From the NCBI GenBank assembly GCA_036012865.1, contig DASCQC010000027.1, positions 1-35,923 on the forward strand: a DNA stretch of 35,923 nt, read 5' to 3'. A program made the translations under genes and the position numbers. Below the pieces are notes generated by a model. The model worked only from the letters and a program-made list of their open reading frames with translations. It was not told where the DNA came from and did no database searches. Source of the DNA: DASCQC01 sp036012865 (lineage in GTDB: Bacteria > Pseudomonadota > Gammaproteobacteria > Comchoanobacterales > Comchoanobacteraceae). This document shows, in pieces, positions 32,896 through 35,923 of this stretch; the stretch's first letter is position 1, and each line of letters begins with the position of its first letter.

Positions 32896-33909
32896 TTAAT
32901 GGTTATCCGAACTTTGAGTAAGTTGGGGAGCAAAGGCGCTATTTTTAGATATAAAAGCACTGGCTCGACCTATTGTCGTCACCATAAAAGGGCTCGGAGT
33001 TCTGCCAAATTGACTAAAAGGGCTGTTGTTTCTACTATCAAACGGCGTTGTTGAAGCACTGGTATTGTTAGAGGGTGACTTTGAAGGTACTCTTAAGGGG
33101 GTTGGTGTTCTAAGTGCCGTGCTAGATATGGGTGAGTTATCAACATCATGTATTGGGATCGGTGTAAACGTTTCTTCCAGTAATTTGGAGAGAGTTTCAG
33201 GGTTTGCTTGACGTTGATCGAGATGTATTTTATGACTTAATTTTGCAATATCTTGACTATTAGGCGTTGAGTTATTGTTTTTGTATGTTGTAAGCAAAGT
33301 TAAAAATAATTTAACCTGAGGACCCTTGGAAATAGAGTGGTCTTTTATCTTGCTTAGTAATCCCAGTAACATTGTTGAGTTGTCCTGAAGATACCATGCA
33401 TGTTCTAGTAGTTCATCTAAAGGAGCTGAATGTGTCCGCAACAAATGACAGGCAGTATTATGATAAGCAATCCTGTGGATTTTCCTATCGATTTCAGACT
33501 GAATAGAGTTTTTATTCTCCTCAAGATAGGATTTTGCTTTTTTGATAATTTCATAACAGGTAAAGTATCTTTTTGAAGATTGTTGTGAACCTTCATCAAG
33601 CATAGTGATGAATTCATCTCGTCTACGATTGCTATCAACATTATATCCATCAAATAATAGACTACCAATTTGATCAAAAGCATAATGAAAGATAGTTCGA
33701 CCATTTTCAATGTTACTCATGATATAGTGTAGTGATGAAAATAAGAGGTCTTGGTTCAAGGTGTTATAATGTTCTCGGATAGTATTTATCATAGCATAGA
33801 CCATTTCCTCTGAATTTTCAGAGGATCTTTCAAGCAAGCGATATAAATTAGAGTTGATATCATGACTAGGTTGTGTAGCACAATGATATAGTGTGGGGTT
33901 TTTTATCAT
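32896..33909 (-). CDS. unknown protein with Ser/Thr-Pro-rich C-terminus, candidate effector
   Basis: Protein of 337 residues, not recognised. The first 240 residues look all-helical (NLYRLLERSSENSEEMVYAM; LLRTHSAPLDELLEHAWYLQ; GLLSKIKDHSISKG). The last 90 are low-complexity and probably disordered, with many SP and TP pairs: ALRTPTPLRVPSKSPSNN, NSPFSQFGRTPSPF. Such sites are what eukaryotic proline-directed kinases recognise. There is no signal peptide or membrane span. AGGAAA precedes the ATG, and TATACT upstream may be the -10. It lies directly downstream of another effector-like gene in the same direction, and its end faces the sodB terminator. Secretion into a host is inferred, not shown. 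Confidence 0.7.
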   Translation of the reverse strand: MIKNPTLYHCATQPSHDINSNLYRLLERSSENSEEMVYAMINTIREHYNTLNQDLLFSSLHYIMSNIENGRTIFHYAFDQIGSLLFDGYNVDSNRRRDEFITMLDEGSQQSSKRYFTCYEIIKKAKSYLEENKNSIQSEIDRKIHRIAYHNTACHLLRTHSAPLDELLEHAWYLQDNSTMLLGLLSKIKDHSISKGPQVKLFLTLLTTYKNNNSTPNSQDIAKLSHKIHLDQRQANPETLSKLLEETFTPIPIHDVDNSPISSTALRTPTPLRVPSKSPSNNTSASTTPFDSRNNSPFSQFGRTPSPFMVTTIGRASAFISKNSAFAPQLTQSSDNH

Positions 33910-33980
33910 GTTTTTTTCCTATGATTGAAATAGTATAGTATTGTTTTTTTGTATAAAAATCAATAACTATTTTTATTTTG

Positions 33981-35923
33981 TTATTGTTTATTATCTATTT
34001 TTTCTGTTTGTGTCGAATATTGTCCTTGGAGGGAGCTTGAAATAACAGGAATAAAAGGCTTAATAGCTTTTATGGAGGCATTAACTAGAAAAGAAGAAGC
34101 TTTGATATGAGGGGAGCAGCTGATGATAATAGGCCAATGATTAACGGACTCTTTCCCGAATAGTTTTAAGTTCTCTAGCCAGCTATGGTTGCTGATACGT
34201 TGCAGAATAAATTGCCCGGTAGTTCTAAACTTAAGTTGAGCAAACTGCAAACAATCCAACCTAAAAAATGATTGGAAGTTAGAGTGGTCGGTTTTTATAT
34301 ATTCAGTTAAATCATAAATACAGGTTAAGGTAATAAGATTAGCTAAAATAAATACAGCATAATGTTGGGCCGTTAATGTTAAGTAAAAACTGCAGATTAG
34401 AACACAAATATCCACAACACTAGGGCAGGGGTCAAGTTGATGAGATGGCTTTTTCGCCGGTGATTTGGGATAGAGAATTTCTAACCTTCGATCAATAGTT
34501 TCTTGATCAAGATATTCAATAGTTGAAATATATTGTTGTAATTTTTGCTTTTTGGTAGCTATTGCGAAGTAACCACGCTGCACGAGTAATTGTTCCATAT
34601 TATTTTTAACACGCTGGGTAAAGCTGTTGTCTGAACTTAGAGTGGCGGAGTGTCGATGAAAATTACTCATGATACCTTGAGGATTGCTTCCAATAGATGA
34701 GATTAATGAATCAATTAATACCTCCTGGAGAAGGGTTAATTCATGTGCTTGAAATTGACCAATATCAGGGTGTTTAAGTTCTAAAGACTGAATAAGTTCA
34801 TGAGTATAACCCGTTGGGCATAAACGTTGTATGTCTACTGATCGTTGATATAACCATTTTTTTCTTTCTTCAACTGTGGACTCAGTCACTGTTGGGTCAT
34901 TGGCAGCTTTGACCAATAAGTCTATGACTCTGCTAATGTGCATTGAATTTTGTTGATCTATATAAATATTGCCCATATCCTCCTCTAATGACATTATCTC
35001 TACAAAAAACAACTGTTTTTGTCTTACTTCATTAATTGAGGGGTGGCTGGCATATTGACTCATATTTGTTACAAAGTCATTAAAGCTCAGTTCAAGTCCA
35101 TCAAAAGGGTAGCGTTTTGTCAGTTTTTTAATAATTTTCGCATAAAAACTATTTACCAAAGAGTTATGGGTGTTTTGTTCATCTTCATTAAATAAAAACT
35201 TTTGAACGTTGGATGATTCTTGGAGAGATCGGCCATCATTTAATCTTTTTGTATTAAGTAATTGAGCAATTTTTCTACGTGCTGGTTTATTATGAATGGT
35301 TTGAATCCAATCTCCTGCTTTCAGTCCGTTACGATCAGTTAGGTTTTGATCAATGCCATTATTTGTCAGTAATTTAATGAGTTCTATAGTTTTTTCTATT
35401 TCAATATCTAAAGCAGAGGCTTGATCATGGTCATTTATTTCTGTATTTGCTCTTTCTTTAATCTTAAAGATATAGTCATGCATCGCTGCGTGAAGCAAGG
35501 ATCCAGAATCATTGCTGTAATTAAAAGCTTCATTAAATTTAGCTTCATCATTAATAAATTTCTTTAATCTATCCAAAACCAATGTAAATTTTGAACTCCC
35601 CAGAACATATGTCCATACCTGAGAGCGGGTGCCTAGAGTGGTTGATTTAAGCAATGTATATAGAATACTCTTATTTCGAGGGTGATTGCCAGCTTCATAG
35701 TGATATCCTTGGAATAGGCTTTCAATAACCTGATTTTTATCAATGATATGTGCGGGCATGCCTTTGGCTAAAAATTCGTGGAATAGGGATGAATTTTTTT
35801 CTTGTTGATTACTTATATACAGTAATTGTGCAAGATTTAATGTGGCCTGATGCGCTAAGTTAGGATGTTTGCTTATTATTTTTTTCAATTCAGTTGTGAT
35901 GGGTCCAACAAAAGAATCAGGGG
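33981..35923 (-). CDS. large effector-like protein with hydrophobic C-terminal region, 5' end beyond window
   Basis: The frame is open to the right edge of the window, so the start is not seen. The TTG at 35888 is merely internal, as codons continue upstream of it without a stop. At least 646 residues are present. Most are helical, with ankyrin-like pieces: SGSLLHAAMHDYIFK, then LLTNNGIDQNLTDRNGLKAG. Toward the C-terminus a strongly hydrophobic stretch (VVDICVLICSFYLTLTA, then YAVFILANLITLTCIYDL, around 34330-34440) looks like a membrane hairpin, followed by a polar tail ending in QTEKIDNKQ. The layout, soluble repeats then a membrane hairpin, is common in effectors anchored on host membranes; that is inference. 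Not recognised as a named family. Confidence 0.68.
   Translation of the reverse strand, partial: PDSFVGPITTELKKIISKHPNLAHQATLNLAQLLYISNQQEKNSSLFHEFLAKGMPAHIIDKNQVIESLFQGYHYEAGNHPRNKSILYTLLKSTTLGTRSQVWTYVLGSSKFTLVLDRLKKFINDEAKFNEAFNYSNDSGSLLHAAMHDYIFKIKERANTEINDHDQASALDIEIEKTIELIKLLTNNGIDQNLTDRNGLKAGDWIQTIHNKPARRKIAQLLNTKRLNDGRSLQESSNVQKFLFNEDEQNTHNSLVNSFYAKIIKKLTKRYPFDGLELSFNDFVTNMSQYASHPSINEVRQKQLFFVEIMSLEEDMGNIYIDQQNSMHISRVIDLLVKAANDPTVTESTVEERKKWLYQRSVDIQRLCPTGYTHELIQSLELKHPDIGQFQAHELTLLQEVLIDSLISSIGSNPQGIMSNFHRHSATLSSDNSFTQRVKNNMEQLLVQRGYFAIATKKQKLQQYISTIEYLDQETIDRRLEILYPKSPAKKPSHQLDPCPSVVDICVLICSFYLTLTAQHYAVFILANLITLTCIYDLTEYIKTDHSNFQSFFRLDCLQFAQLKFRTTGQFILQRISNHSWLENLKLFGKESVNHWPIIISCSPHIKASSFLVNASIKAIKPFIPVISSSLQGQYSTQTEKIDNKQ

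Noticed and set aside
1..35923. tRNA, rRNA, CRISPR arrays, insertion sequences, prophage genes
   Set aside because: None recognised by reading; no transposase or integrase motifs, no regular spaced repeats, no cloverleaf with a CCA end was noticed.

Overview
The window looks like the chromosome of an AT-rich, host-dependent gammaproteobacterium, most plausibly from the Legionellales/Coxiellaceae neighbourhood. This comes from gene content and order, not from a database search. The signs are a rickettsia/chlamydia-type ATP/ADP translocase (tlc), several large low-complexity or ankyrin-like proteins of the kind secreted by intracellular bacteria, and a secreted protein resembling the type IVB-secretion-associated EirA family. 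The housekeeping genes are gammaproteobacterial in type and order: waaF-waaC, nudF next to parE, an M23 peptidase followed by anmK, a SpmA/SpmB-like pair, and Fe-type sodB.

Layout. 1-2544: 3' end of a PlsC/YihG-like acyltransferase, then heptosyltransferases waaF and waaC (LPS inner core). 2594-12568: a small secreted Cys-containing protein, then three very large proteins of unknown function (893, 841 and 1354 aa) filling about 9.5 kb, with ankyrin-like, coiled-coil, NPxY, EF-hand-like and RRxS features suggesting host-directed effectors. 12616-17488: tolC-like outer-membrane channel, folE, an ankyrin protein with an 80-residue internal duplication, a protein-L-isoaspartate methyltransferase homologue, and nudF. 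17784-23429: parE, an unknown protein with a phospho-site-rich tail, tlc, a secreted acid phosphatase broken by one in-frame TGA, and the EirA-like gene. 23612-31342: an S9 peptidase, xseA, a CDGSH-type protein lacking its His ligand, an M23 peptidase, anmK, a DUF1460 cell-wall amidase-like gene, and two nucleoside-recognition membrane proteins. 31406-32753: divergent peroxiredoxin and Fe-superoxide dismutase genes. 32896-35923: two more unknown effector-like genes, the last running off the right edge.

Taken together, ordinary envelope, peptidoglycan-recycling, DNA-maintenance and oxidative-defence genes are interleaved with candidate host-interaction genes. Tlc would import host ATP, and the large repeat proteins are candidate secreted effectors. 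No tRNA, rRNA, CRISPR array or insertion sequence was recognised. No intergenic gap exceeds 300 bases; the longest, 17489-17783 (295 bases), holds the parE promoter and no recognisable gene. Many starts were moved from the longest open frame on the basis of Shine-Dalgarno and promoter placement; each case is explained in its entry.
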